A DNA stretch of 64,000 nucleotides from Symsagittifera roscoffensis (Eukaryota > Xenacoelomorpha > Acoela > Convolutidae), in contig NC_087070.1 in the NCBI RefSeq assembly GCF_963678635.1, positions 11,010,539-11,074,538 on the forward strand. The letters run 5' to 3'. The translations under genes and the position numbers were made by a program. Below, in pieces: positions 23,135 through 34,280 of the stretch; the first letter of the stretch is position 1, and the number at the start of each line of letters is the position of its first letter. The notes under the pieces were generated by a model that was not told the origin of the DNA, searched no databases, and saw only the letters and a program-made list of their open reading frames with translations.

Positions 23135-23338
23135 GGCTCTTTTTCCTTTCCCGCCCCCCACCTCCAAGTTTTTATATTTGAAAATACTGTTCACTTTGTC
23201 CTATTGTCATAAAAATTGGCATGTAGACTTATTAGGCTATGAAAAACATATCTGGTCTCAATAATTAACCTTGTAAGACTACTCGTTAGACCATAAAATT
23301 CATGTTTGAGTGAGGTGGGGGGGGAAGGAAAAAGAGCC
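23135..23338. mobile_element. Short MITE with GGCTCTTTTTCC termini (unit A)
   Basis: A 204-bp element bounded by GGCTCTTTTTCCTTTCCC and its inverse GGGGAAGGAAAAAGAGCC, each followed inward by a C or G run and CACCTC/GAGGTG. A third terminus lies just outside, ending at 23387, so a nested or partial copy is present. A single similar end occurs at 44008. No target duplication could be fixed. Confidence 0.65.
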
Positions 23339-23727
23339 GTAATTTGAATTACAAAAGTTTGCAGTTGGGGGGAAAGGAAAAAGAGCCAAAACAATTCATA
23401 ATGATAAAACAATTGACCCCAATTGTTTATTATTGCAAGGAAGCGGGCCCATAATCAGCTAAAAGACATGACAATATTTATGTAATTCTTCTAGTTTTAG
23501 AAAATACAAAACATTTTTTTGCGGGAAAAAAATCATATTTTTTTTTTTTTGTATCAAAGTATGACATTCACCATCGTTATCAGCACCAGTTTTAAGACTA
23601 TCTGCGAGCTGTAATATTCTTGAAGTTTGTTATTTTGAATCTTCGCTCGTTGTTGAAATCCGTTGAAGACCTTTTTTACACGTAGGAAGCGCTAATTCAA
23701 AATTATCACCCCTATGATGGCAAAATT

Positions 23728-24432
23728 TCAAGTTGTATGGCCTTGTTACCGCCAGTCTCTCTTCGCAAATGTGGGGTTGACTCTTCTGAACCTTTTTGCG
23801 TCTCAATCAAGAGGACTTCTGAGAATCGATGTTGCTTCCTTTTTACATGTGTGACCACAAGGATTATACGAATTGAGATTGTCTCATTCATGTACACTAG
23901 TTCATGTGTAGTGGGATTCGAAAGATTCGTTGCCCGTCGAGGCACTGCAGCAGTCATTTGGTCCGATAACGGCGCCAACTTTTTGGGAGTCGAGAAAGAA
24001 CTCTTGAATTCTATTCAGTCGTGGAACGCATAAGCACCCGCAGACCAGGCAAAAAGGACTTAAAACGGAAATTTATCCCTTCGGCAGCCCCGCATCACGG
24101 TGGTTCATGGGAACGTCTCGTTCGGTGTTGTAATAAAGTATTCTGTGCAATAAGAGTAAATCGAAAACTAACTACCGAATTTTTAAAACAATTTTGTGTC
24201 ACGTAGAACAATCACTGAACCCTCGCCCTATAACATCAGTAAGTGCAATTGCCGATGGTTTTGAGGAGACAAATCCTAATCATTTCTTAATAGGCCGAAA
24301 TGATACTAGCTTTGCTTCTCTCTCTTTCCGAGAGCACTTCGCATCGGCCATCGAAAGCAAAATGTACGAGCGCAAAGCTACGCCAACGCAATTTGGAGTC
24401 GTTGGCTTCCAGATTTCGAGCCAACCCTGAAT
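23728..24432 (+). pseudogene. BEL-1 integrase remnant, tandem copy B
   Basis: Fragments 23737-24033, 24021-24206 and 24194-24430 match copy A with both shared frame breaks. The catalytic Asp (WSDNGANF) and Glu (HHGGSWERLV) are visible. The His-Gly pair before GSWE has the usual HHGGSW form, while copy A has HHDGSW, so copy A carries a private change. Confidence 0.85.
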
Positions 24433-24732
24433 AAACGCAGTAAGTGGCACTCGGATAGGACGTTATTTTGAAAACAGGGATTCAGTTGGATTGTTGACAA
24501 ACGCAGCTCAAGATAAAATAAGTCGCTGGATCCGTAGCGAGAAATTCGTTTCTTTCAGGCGTGGATTCTTAAAGTTCTTTATTTCTGTTTTTTTTTCTGA
24601 TCAGAAATTAGCGAAACCTATGCTATTTCTTACCTGAAAAACCCCTCGTGATGGTGCTTGAAGACGGGTATGCTAACCGCTATGCCACATGACCTGCTAC
24701 TGATTTTTAATTTTAACAATCTAATTCAAAAC

Positions 24733-24754
24733 AACACTTGTTATAACAAGTGTT
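24733..24754. repeat. Perfect 22-bp palindrome (unit B)
   Basis: Identical to 21492-21513, at the same place in the tandem unit. Confidence 0.7.
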
Positions 24755-25597
24755 AATTTGCATTGTATTGGTACGGCAAATGTGTATGCTCGAGGCATGT
24801 TTATTTCGTTGCCGTTGAGCATTGAACTGACTTCTGGTTATGTTTTGCTAGAAATTGTTTATTTATAAACTAAGAAAAAAAAAGATCATTTCTTTACAGA
24901 AAAAAATGGCTAAATAATCTACATAACGTTTCTATCTAGAAAAGCAGCCTTCATTGGTTAAGGGGCATCAACCGAAGATTGCACTATCAAAATCCTGCAA
25001 AACTTTAGAGTATATCGCATTTTGCTTATGAACTCAGCCAATTGATACCGACAAGCTAGCTAGAACCAACTCAAGCGTGAATGTTACTAGCTGATGATAT
25101 ATGTGAACCAATGCTCGATTGAAACTGAAAAAGCGATTAAATAGTTTCAAAATGCGGTTTATAATGTATATATGCTACCCGCATCCAGTTTCAAGCATTA
25201 ATAATCGATTATATTACGGTTTTAGTACCAGTCTCACTAAAGTTGATAAACAATCGGTTTCCATCAATTAAGAATCGATTATAGCTTTCTTTTTAAAATC
25301 AAATTATAATCAATTATAATCCATAATAATCGATAATAATTTTTATTCGTTCATTTTTTGATTCAATTATAATCAAATAATCAATTATTCATTAATTTTC
25401 GTTGCTCAAGGGAACTGCATTGTCTTTCAGGCAATTGATAATTTACTCTTGATTTCACAACAGCAAAGTTTGAAAAACCATATAAAACCTTTTGGCGTTC
25501 AATGCAAAAAAAATTTCCCAGCCTTGCCGTTCAAATTGTTGATGAACCACTCAGACGCTATAAAATCTTGCAATGCTTTAATAGGAAGGGTAGGAAC

Positions 25598-25997
25598 CAG
25601 GAGGGGTGGATCTTGGACTTTCTCGAGGGAAGGGCGGAACTTTTTGAAAATTTTGACAATTTTTTTTTAGGTTGGCAAAGATGATTTTCCGAGCTCTCCT
25701 AAATTACTGAAAAGACGCTGTTTGGGCCAAATTTCCTGCACCGCAGAAAATTTTGAAAAAACAGGTCAAAAAGCCGTTTTGGTCACTTTATGGAAAATTT
25801 TGACAAAAAGTGCATTTTTTTTGGCGCGCGCTCCCCCTCACAATTATTATACATTGAGCCGAAGGCGCCTTTAGAAAAATTTTGGGGTCGGTCGGACAAA
25901 AATGGATTTCTTAAAAAGTACCAAAGGGGGGCCCTTTGGGTCGGCAGGGATCAAACCCCTGAGAGGGGAAGCGTCCCCCCTCCCTTTAAAATCACCA
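25598..25997. mobile_element. hAT-type MITE in unit B
   Basis: Same element as in unit A at the same relative position; it was copied with the array rather than inserted independently. Confidence 0.65.
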
Positions 25998-26294
25998 CGT
26001 ATGTGAAAAACATGAAACAATCTAATATTTTTTAGAAGTCTGATAAGAAAATGCGCCAATTAGAATGATTATAATCCTTTAAAATGAAAAAAATATATAT
26101 TCTATTGAAATGGGTTAAACTTGTTTACCAAATTTTTTTAGAGAAACCATTATTTTTTTATTTTAAATTCTAATTGCAAAAAAAAACTGAGCAAAGATTG
26201 ATCAAGTTCAGTTGAAATTTTTCTAAAATTGTTTCGTCTTGTAACAAAAAACAGAGATTAAATCTGATTTTTGCTTATTTAGTAGAAAAACTTG

Positions 26295-26355
26295 TCTCTT
26301 TTGCTTCCTCCCCTCCCCCTCCTCCTCTTCCCCTCCCCCTCCTCCTCCTCCCCTC
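26295..26355. repeat. Polypyrimidine tract (unit B)
   Basis: Counterpart of 23049-23108 with a TTTTGCTTCC variant at its left end. A Gly/Glu-rich frame on the opposite strand is a product of this tract. Confidence 0.75.
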
Positions 26356-26381
26356 AATTGGACAATGTGAACAGTAATTTG

Positions 26382-26586
26382 GGCTCTTTTTCCTTTCCCG
26401 CCCCCCACCTCCAAGTTTTTATATTTGAAGTTACTGTTCACTTTGTCCTATTGACATGAAAATTGGCATGTAGACTTATTAGGCTATGAAAAACATATTT
26501 GGTCGCAATAATTAACCTTGTAAGACTACTCGTTAGACCATAAAACTCATGTTTGAGTGAGGTGGGGGGGGGAAGGAAAAAGAGCC
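26382..26586. mobile_element. Short MITE with GGCTCTTTTTCC termini (unit B)
   Basis: Same element and position as in unit A, copied with the array. Confidence 0.65.
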
Positions 26587-26969
26587 GTAATTTGAATTAC
26601 AAAAGTTTGCAGTTGGGGGGAAAGGAAAAAGAGCCAAAACAATTCATAATGATAAAACAATTGACCCCAATTGTTTATTATTGCAAGGAAGCGGGCCCAT
26701 AATCAGCTAAAAGACATGACAATTTTTATGTAATTCTTCTAGTTTTAGAAAATACGAAAACATTTTTTGCGGAAAAAAAATCATATTTTTTTGTATCAAA
26801 GTATGACATTCACCATCGTTATCAGCACCAGTTTTAAGACTATCTGCGAACTGTAATATACTTAGAGTTTGCTATTTTGAATCTTCGCTCGTTGTTGAAA
26901 TCCGTTGAAGACCACTTTTACACGTAGGAAGCGCTAATTCAAAATTATCACCCCTATGATGGCAAAATT

Positions 26970-27673
26970 TCAAGTTGTTTGGCCTTGTTACCGCCAGTCT
27001 CTCTTCTCAAATGTGGGGTTGACTCTTCTGAACCTTTTTGCGTCTCAATCAAGAGGACTTCTGAGAATCGATGTTGCTTCCTTTTTACATGTGTGACCAC
27101 AAGGATTATACAAATTGAGATTGTCTCATTCATGTACACTAGTTCATGTGTAATGGGATTCGAAAGATTCGTTGCCCGTCGAGGCACTGCAGCAGTCATT
27201 TGGTCCGATAACGGCACCAACTTTTGGGAGTCGAGAAAGAACTCTTGAATTCTATTCAGTCGTGGAACGCATAAACACCCGCAGACCAGGCAAAAAGGAC
27301 TTAAAACGGAAATTTATCCCTTCGGCAGTCCCGCATCACGGTGGGTCATGGGAACGTCTCGTTCGGTGTTGTAATAAAGTATTCTGTGCAATAAGAGTAA
27401 ATCGAAAACTCACAACCGAGTTTTTAAAACAATTTTGTGTCACGTAGAACAATCACTGAACCCTCGCCCTATAACATCAGTAAGTGCAATTGCCGATGGT
27501 TTTGAGGAGACAAATCCTAATCATTTCTTAATAGGCCAAAATGATACTAGCTTTGCTTTTCTCTCTTTCCGAGAGCATTTCGCATCGGCCATCGAAAGCA
27601 AAATGTACGAGCGCAAAGCTACGCCAACGCAATTGGGAGTCGTTGGCTTCCAGATTTCGAGCCAACCCTGAAT
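26970..27673 (+). pseudogene. BEL-1 integrase remnant, tandem copy C
   Basis: Same as copies A and B, but it has one T fewer in the run after ACCAAC (near 27223), so the frame breaks right after WSDNGTNF and reads WESRKNS. It retains the two older shared breaks. Confidence 0.85.
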
Positions 27674-27987
27674 AAACACAGTAAGTGGCACTCGGATAGG
27701 ACGTTATTTTGAAAACAGGGATTCAGTTGGATTGTTGACGAACGCAGCTCAAGGGGACGCAGCTCAAGATAAAATAAGTCGCTGGATCCGTAGCGAGAAA
27801 ACCGTTTCTTTCAGGCGTGGATTCTTAAAGTTCTTTATTTTTGTTTTTTTTCTGATCAGAAATTAGCGAAACCTATGCTATTTCTTACCTGAAAAACCCC
27901 TCGTGATGGTGCTTGAAGACGGGTATGCTAACCGCTATGCCACATGACCTGCTACTGATTTTTAATTTTAACAATCTAATTCAAAAC

Positions 27988-28009
27988 AACACTTGTTATA
28001 ACAAGTGTT
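27988..28009. repeat. Perfect 22-bp palindrome (unit C)
   Basis: Identical to 21492-21513. It has no substitution in any of the three units while neighbouring sequence does, although 22 bp is too short to prove constraint. Confidence 0.7.
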
Positions 28010-28433
28010 AATTTGCATTGTATTGGTACGGCAAATGTGTATGCTCGAGGCATGTTTATTTCGTTGCCGTTGAGCATTGAACTGACTTCTGGTTATGTTT
28101 TGCCAGAAATTGTTTATTTATAAACTAAGAAAGAAAAAGATCATTTCTTTACAGAAAAAAATGGCTAAATAATCTACATAACGTTTCTATCTAGAAAAGC
28201 AGCCTTCATTGGTTAAGGGGCATCAACCGAAGATTGCACTATCAATATCCTGCAAAACTTTAGCGTATATCGCATTTTGCTTATGAACTCAGCCAATTGA
28301 TACCGACAAGCTAGCTAGAACCAACTCAAGCGTGAATGTTACTAGCTGATGATATATGTGAACCAATGCTCGATTGAAACTGAAAAAGCGATTAAATAGT
28401 TTCATAATGCGTTTTATAATGTATATATGCTAC

Positions 28434-29397
28434 CCGCATCCAGTTTCAAGCATTAATAATCGATTATATTACGGTTTTAGTACCAGTCTCACTAAAATTG
28501 AGAAACAATTGATTTCAATCAATTAAAAATCGATTATAGCTTTCTTTTTAAAATCAAATTATAATCAATTATAATCCATAATAATCGATAATATTTTTTA
28601 TTCGATCATTTTTCGATTCAATTATAATCAAATATAATTGATTATATTCCATTATTTTTTTAAGTTTCCAATTTATTAGTTTTGCACAAAAATCCATTAT
28701 AATCGATTATAACTGATTCTAATCCCTTTTGTTTGTCCATTTTGTCTTCGAATTTGCATCTATTCTGCTTATATTTTATGCTTTTTGTAGAAGTTGGTTC
28801 CTATGAAAAATGAGAAAAGTGTTTTCAAAGTTTTCCAATCAATTCAAAATTATAAGGTTTTTTATTCATTTTCTCTCCATTAGAGTTGTTTTGTGATGCA
28901 TATTTCAGGCTTTTTAACCACCAAAACATCTGCAAATTGATTTAGTTTCTTGATTAATTCGGAAGAAATATTTTTCATCTACCGCTGGAATTTTTCCACT
29001 AATATGAAAGGATCTTTTTGAAACTTTTTTTTCGAGGTAACAGATGTATTCAGATGAACCAAAGTGTTCAAGAGATCTCTTTTTTAGAGATTTTCTTATT
29101 GACACAAAAATAACAACCCATAAGATATAATTCGAAGATAGTCTTGAATTGACAAAATTTTGGCAAAAAATAAGAGAATATAATAGATTATAATCGATTA
29201 TAATTGATTCTAAGGTTTTTTTTGTAAGAACTATAATCACATATAATCGATTGTAAGAGATTATAATCTCTTGGAAAATATCACGACTATAATCAATTAT
29301 AAATCCTAATTTTGGTAATTTTAATCAATTATAATTGTCAAACAATCATCATTAAAATCCGTTATATTCGATTATTTACGCCTAAACTGGGATGCGG
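28434..29397. mobile_element. TIR element rich in TATAATC, complete in unit C
   Basis: Ends CCGCATCCAGTTTCAAGC and GCCTAAACTGGGATGCGG are inverted repeats with few differences. The interior is dense in TATAATC(G/A)ATTATAAT, an alternating motif that is its own near-palindrome. Units A and B keep only the left end (21938 and 25179) and lose the rest in one deletion. No transposase frame is visible, so it would be non-autonomous. The same interior motif occurs in the hairpin element at 31282 and the fragment at 48299. Confidence 0.65.
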
Positions 29398-29678
29398 ACA
29401 GTGAGTTTCGTGATTATATTGCAGTTACCACCATGAAGTGCGGATTATGGTGTGGCAGGGGATTGCTGTCGCGGAAAACACGTTGCTCAAGGGAACTGCA
29501 TTGTCTTTCAGGCAATTGACAATTTACTCTTGATTTCACAACAGCAAAGTTTGAAAAACCATATAAAACCTTTTGACGTTTAATGCAAAAAAAATTTCCC
29601 AGCCTTGCCGTTCAAATTGTTGATGAACCACTCAGACGATATAAAATCTTGCAATGCTTTAATAGGAAGGGTAGGAAC

Positions 29679-30074
29679 CAGGGGTGGATCTTGGATTTTC
29701 TCGAGGGAAGGGCGGAACTTTTTGAAAACTTCGACAATTTTTTTTTAGGTTGGCAAAATTGATTTTCCGAGCTCTCCTAAATTACTAAAAAGACGCTGTT
29801 TTGGCCAAATTTCCTGCACCGCAGACAATTTTGAAAAAACAGGTCAAAAAGCCGTTTTGGTCACTTTATAAAAAATTTTGACAAAAAGTGCATTTTTTTT
29901 TGGCGCGCGCTCCCCCTCACAATTATTATATATTGACGCCGAAGGCGCCTTTAGAAAAATTTTTGGGGTCGGTCGGACAAAAATGGATTTCTTAAAAAGT
30001 ACCAAAGGGGGACCCTTTGGGTCGGCAGGGATCAAACCCCTGAGAGGGGAAGCGTCCCCCCTCCCACTAAAATC
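29679..30074. mobile_element. hAT-type MITE in unit C
   Basis: Same element as in units A and B, carried by the array. Its internal ATGGAAAATTTTGAC start codon is changed (ATAAAAAATTTTGAC), which argues against coding use of the frames inside these MITEs. Confidence 0.65.
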
Positions 30075-30375
30075 ACCACGTATGTGAAAAACATGAAACA
30101 AATTAATATTTTTTAGAAGTCTGATAAGAAAATGCGCCAATTAGAATGATTATAATCCTTTAAAATGAAAAAAATATATATTCTATTGAAATGGGTTAAA
30201 CTTGTTTACCAGATTTTTTTTAGAGAAACCATTATTTTTTTATTTTCAATTCTAATTGCAAAAAAAACTGAGCAAAGATCGATCAAGTTCAATTGAAATT
30301 TTTCTAAAAGTGTTTCGTCTTGTAACAAAAAACAGAGATTAAATCTGATTTTTGCTTATTTAGTAGAAAAACTTG

Positions 30376-30437
30376 TCTCTTTTTCCTCCTCCCCTCCCCC
30401 TCCTCCTCTTCCCCTCCCCCTCCTCCTCCTCCCCTCA
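30376..30437. repeat. Polypyrimidine tract (unit C)
   Basis: Counterpart of 23049-23108. A Pro/Ser-rich frame that starts here is a product of the tract. Confidence 0.75.
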
Positions 30438-30462
30438 ATTGGACAATGTGAACAGTAATTTG

Positions 30463-30658
30463 GGCTCTTTTTCCTTTCCCGCCCCCACCTCCAAGTTTTT
30501 ATATTTGAAGTTACTGTTCACTTTGTCCTATTGTCATGAAAATTGGCATGTAGACTTATTAGGCTATGAAAAACATATTTGTTCTCAATAATTAACCTTG
30601 TAAGACCACTCGTTAGACCATAAAAATCATGTTTGAGTGAGGTGGGGGAAAAAGAGCC
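30463..30658. mobile_element. Short MITE with GGCTCTTTTTCC termini (unit C)
   Basis: Same element as in units A and B. The right terminus has lost several G bases and the AAGG of the consensus. Confidence 0.6.
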
Positions 30659-30879
30659 GTAATTTGAATTACAAAAGTTTGCAGTTGGGGGGAAAGGAAA
30701 AAGAGCCAAAACAATTCATAATGATAAAACAATTGACCCCAATTGTTAATTATTGCATGGAAGCGGGCCCATAATCAGCTAAAAGACATGACAATATTTA
30801 TGTAATTTTTCTAGTTTTAGAAAATACGAAAACATTTTTTTGCGGAAAAAAAATCATATTTTTTTTGTATCAAAGTATG

Positions 30880-31281
30880 TTTGAATAAAAGGCATGTGCC
30901 AAAACGAGATTGAATGAAGGCTTATTTAAAGTTGTTTAGTTTTTAAATTACAACCTGAATATCAAAGAACTTACTTGATCCGCTTTTTTTAGGACGCGAA
31001 CTATAGTTCTCTAAAAGCGGCACGCATTTGATAAAAAATTTAAGATTGATTTCAAGTGCTGTCAGAAATCAGAATAATTGATAAAAGGCTTTTTTTTTAC
31101 TTAATCAGTTTAAACATCCTGACAGCGATTTGGAATAGAATTTTCAACCTCCAATCCTCAGAAAACAAACAATCGTGAACTTTTCATCGCAATTTTGAGC
31201 CCATTTTAATAAAATATTGGTAATAGGCATTAAATTTTCTGCCAGAAAAGAAATCACTTCATATATTAGGATTCTAGCAGC
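30880..31281. other. No feature seen
   Basis: AT-rich sequence between the tandem array and the hairpin element; no frame or repeat boundary is supported. Confidence 0.4.
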
Positions 31282-32067
31282 CCGCACCGAGCGCCCATGG
31301 ATTCTAATTGATTATAATGGATTCCCGAGACAAAAATAATCGATTATAATCCATTACGGATGTAAAATTCGGATTTTTTATCCCAATAAAATCCATTATA
31401 ATCGATTATAATCAATTATAATGGATTTTTTTCGAGGGTTTATTCATGAAATTTACAATTTTGTTCAAAATTATCTCACTTCCTGTTTAGTGTAGTTGCT
31501 ACGTGTTATGTTTCGTAAAATATTACATTTAGGAAAAAAAATTATATATGTTTTGTCTCAACTTTTTCTAATTCATCGCAGTTTAACACTTAATTTTACC
31601 CCCCCCCCCCAGCCAGTTAAGCACCCAGTACCTAGTATACTACCACCCACCAGTTTACTATATTAACTAGTAAACTGGTGGGTGGTAGTATACTGGGTAC
31701 TGGGTGCTTAACTGGCTGGGGGGGGGGGTAAAATTAAGTGTTAAACTGCGATGAATTAGAAAAAGTTGAGACAAAACATATATAATTTTTTTTCCTAAAT
31801 GTAATATTTTACGAAACATAACACGTAGCAACTACACTAAACAGGAAGTGAGATAATTTTGAACAAAATTGTAAATTTCATGAATAAACCCTCGAAAAAA
31901 ATCCATTATAATTGATTATAATCGATTATAATGGATTTTATTGGGATAAAAATATTAGGATTATAATCCATTTTTAATGGATTATTATTCAATTATTTTG
32001 TCATTTTATAGATGCTGACCATATTATGACAATATAATCGATTATGAACCATGGGCGCTTGGTGCGG
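31282..32067. mobile_element. Giant hairpin element with 19-bp terminal inverted repeats
   Basis: The outer ends CCGCACCGAGCGCCCATGG and CCATGGGCGCTTGGTGCGG are inverted with one mismatch. Inside, 31375-31660 and 31668-31953 are 286-bp arms that read as near-perfect reverse complements around a 7-base loop (TATTAAC). I see only one substitution and a one-base difference in the C/G run near the centre. The arm edges carry TATAATCGATTATAAT motifs as in the 28434 element. Near-identity of the arms means recent formation, active gene conversion or an assembly artefact. Confidence 0.85.
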
Positions 32068-32599
32068 AAGAGAAAAAGAAAATTAGATGAAAGGAACTTA
32101 AAATGAGTTCAATTTTTTTCTTTATAAGTGATAGTTCTGTGAGTAACCTTTTGCAAAGTTTTTCATTTATTAACTCCTCTTATTTTTGATAAAACTGGGC
32201 GAGGGGGTGATCATGTTTTGATACACTGCCATTGTTTTGCTGGTTTTTCCTTGGTTTTATCTTTGAAGTTACCATATATATATGGTCATCGAATACAGAC
32301 CTTCGCTTTTGGCAAAATAAGTAATTGATATAAAAGCCCAAGATAAAATAAGCATCATATGAAATAACGAAGTATTCAAAAAGTAACTTAAGTCGAATGT
32401 TACAATTTAAAAGGAAGTTTAATTGGTACGAAAGCTGTTTAACTCAGACTATGCCATATGCCGAAAAAATTCATCATAAAAATGATACAGTTATTGCTAT
32501 GCTATTTCAAACGTAATTTTTTTTTCATTCAAATTATGTTTTAGCATCATATGTCTTGTGATTTCTTCGCCTTATCATTTGAAGAGATTAAAACCATTT
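32068..32599. other. No feature seen
   Basis: No gene or repeat supported. A short ATATATAT run occurs at 32272-32283. Confidence 0.4.
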
Positions 32600-33300
32600 G
32601 TAGAGTATTTAAAGATGCCCTTTGTCAAAAAGAACAAGCATATGATCGGCACTACTGTCGAGGCGCATCAAGGGTCGGCATGAAGAATGTTGAAGACCGC
32701 CTTGCAGGTTGAGTTAATAAGCAGCACTTTTGTGTGCGATAACGTTCGGAGCCATGCTGCTCCAGTTCTTGATGCAGAAAAGCAACTCTTTTTGTGCTCG
32801 GTCAAATTTTGTGCCATTATCTGACCAGATAGGTAAACATCGGCTCGCTCTGAATCGCTGATTGCTCATCATGCATGCGCTAGTCTCTAACCACTGACGA
32901 TGGTTCAAAATAGATTAAGAGCTATCGTGTTGAGGCAAACAGAAAAATCCAAAAAGTCTGTGCTGGTGAAGTTTTGCTTGTACTTATGACGTTTGGTCAA
33001 TAGTTTCGACAGTGTTGATTTCAGAAACGTAACTTAGTGGCGTTTTATGCAAATAGTCAGCAAGCATGAAAACAACGCAGGCATAAAGTAAGGTTGTTTG
33101 CTTAGTGTCAAACTCAAGGTCAACCAAATGGTTTTAAACGCCGAAGGAACAATTTACGTCTGCAAATTATAACACCTGCAAGAATACGTGTTAATCTTGC
33201 ATTAATCTTTAGAGGTTTGCCAAATCCTGGTGCTATCTACTTAACGGTAAACCTAGTAGAATTTAAATTCAACACGTTTGTTGGTTATGACCTTATCGCG
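32600..33300 (-). pseudogene. BEL/Pao integrase fragment
   Basis: The minus frame 32908-32714 reads CLPIWSDNGTKFDRAQKELL, the segment around the second catalytic Asp, then WSSMAPNVIAHKS. It resembles BEL-2 (SDNGTNFVGAQKELL) more than BEL-1. Both flanks are too decayed to follow, so the limits are approximate. Confidence 0.65.
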
Positions 33301-33722
33301 AGGGTTATCAGCTATTTTCTTCATAAATATTGTGTTTTTCACATGATTTTTTTTAAAGATTGAAGACAAGATACGATTCTTTGAGACTTTGATTCATTTT
33401 TGAAGGAGCAAAAGCCTGATAAAAGCCTTAGCATTGATATTTGATGATGGCATTTAATCAAACGTTTTTTTTTCCAATTTAGTTACAGCTCAGACCAAAA
33501 GATAAATATTGTTGGTGGCTTGCTTACGCCTTAAAAACTAGAGCGAAGATTGAGTTCGATCGAGGCTTCCTTCTTTGAGAAACAGCGTAATTCAAAAAAC
33601 CAAATGTAAGTTTTGGATCTGTCTTCTACCATTGTAGGGATGGTGTCGTCAAACTAAAAAAAAACAGTATAAGCAAACTAAGAGCACTTTACAGGGGATC
33701 AGCTCGGGCATTTGCGTCAGGC
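33301..33722. other. No feature seen
   Basis: No open frame or repeat boundary supported between the BEL fragment and the long-TIR MITE. Confidence 0.35.
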
Positions 33723-34280
33723 AAAACTTGTGAGGACAAAATTAGCTTAAAATTTTAGCAGAATTAATATGGTGTAATTTGTTTTGAGAAATTCGGGCCC
33801 AAAATTTTACCCAAAAATGGGTCATTTTGGCTTTTCTTAGTTAATCGAAAATTACGCCAAAAACAACCAGTCGATCACAGTCATAACTATATTAAAGTGA
33901 GCCCCTTACGTAGCCCAACAAACTTTACAAACTTTATATTCTCCAAAAAAATTGCAAACCGTTTAAAAATTGTTTTTAATTAAATAGTTGGTATTTCATA
34001 AAGTAAAAACGATCTTTTTTGTCTATCAAAAAAATAAATTAACTTATACAATGTTTTGGAGATTATACCCTTCTTAAAGTTTGTTAGAATACGTAAGTGG
34101 CTCACTTTGAATTAGTTATGACTGTGATCGACTGGGTATTTTTGGCGTAATTTTTGATTAACTAAGAGAAGCCAAATTGACCCATTTTTGGGGTAAAATT
34201 TTGGGCCCGAATTTCGCAAAACAAATAACACCATATTAATTCTGCTAAAAGTTTAAGCAAGTTTTGTCTTCACAAGTTTT
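33723..34280. mobile_element. Long-TIR MITE (558 bp)
   Basis: Inverted arms of about 240 bp run from AAAACTTGTG to CACAAGTTTT around a short centre near 34000. Shared arm blocks include GCAGAATTAATATGGTGT, GGGCCCAAAATTTTACCC, AAAATGGGTCA, CCAGTCGATCACAGTCATAA and ACAAACTTTA. Divergence between the arms is moderate, so it is older than the hairpin at 31282. No coding capacity and no clear target-site duplication. Confidence 0.85.

Larger units (their letters stand above)
20315..23562. repeat. Large tandem repeat, unit A (3.25 kb)
   Basis: Begins at GACATTCACCATCGTTATC and runs to the next occurrence of that sequence at 23563. It contains an integrase remnant, tRNA-like sequence, 22-bp palindrome, TATAATC-rich block, hAT-type MITE, polypyrimidine tract and 204-bp MITE. 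The sequence continues leftward into BEL-1, so unit A is the one still joined to its parent element. Confidence 0.92.
23563..26804. repeat. Large tandem repeat, unit B (3.24 kb)
   Basis: Colinear with unit A except for small indels and substitutions. It shares with unit A the deletion of about 850 bp between the TATAATC block and TTGCTCAAGGGAACTGC (near 25381-25404), which unit C lacks. A and B are therefore closer to each other, or were homogenised. Confidence 0.92.
26805..30879. repeat. Large tandem repeat, unit C (4.07 kb)
   Basis: Same order as A and B but retains 28630-29483, which completes a TIR element truncated in A and B. It ends at CAAAGTATG (30879), where unrelated sequence starts, so C is the last unit of the array. 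Confidence 0.92.

Noticed and set aside
26223-26441. Gly/Glu-rich 72-codon frame
   Set aside because: Produced by the polypyrimidine tract on the other strand.
20315-30879. CRISPR-like array
   Set aside because: Repeat units are over 3 kb with no short repeat-spacer pattern, and the DNA is animal.
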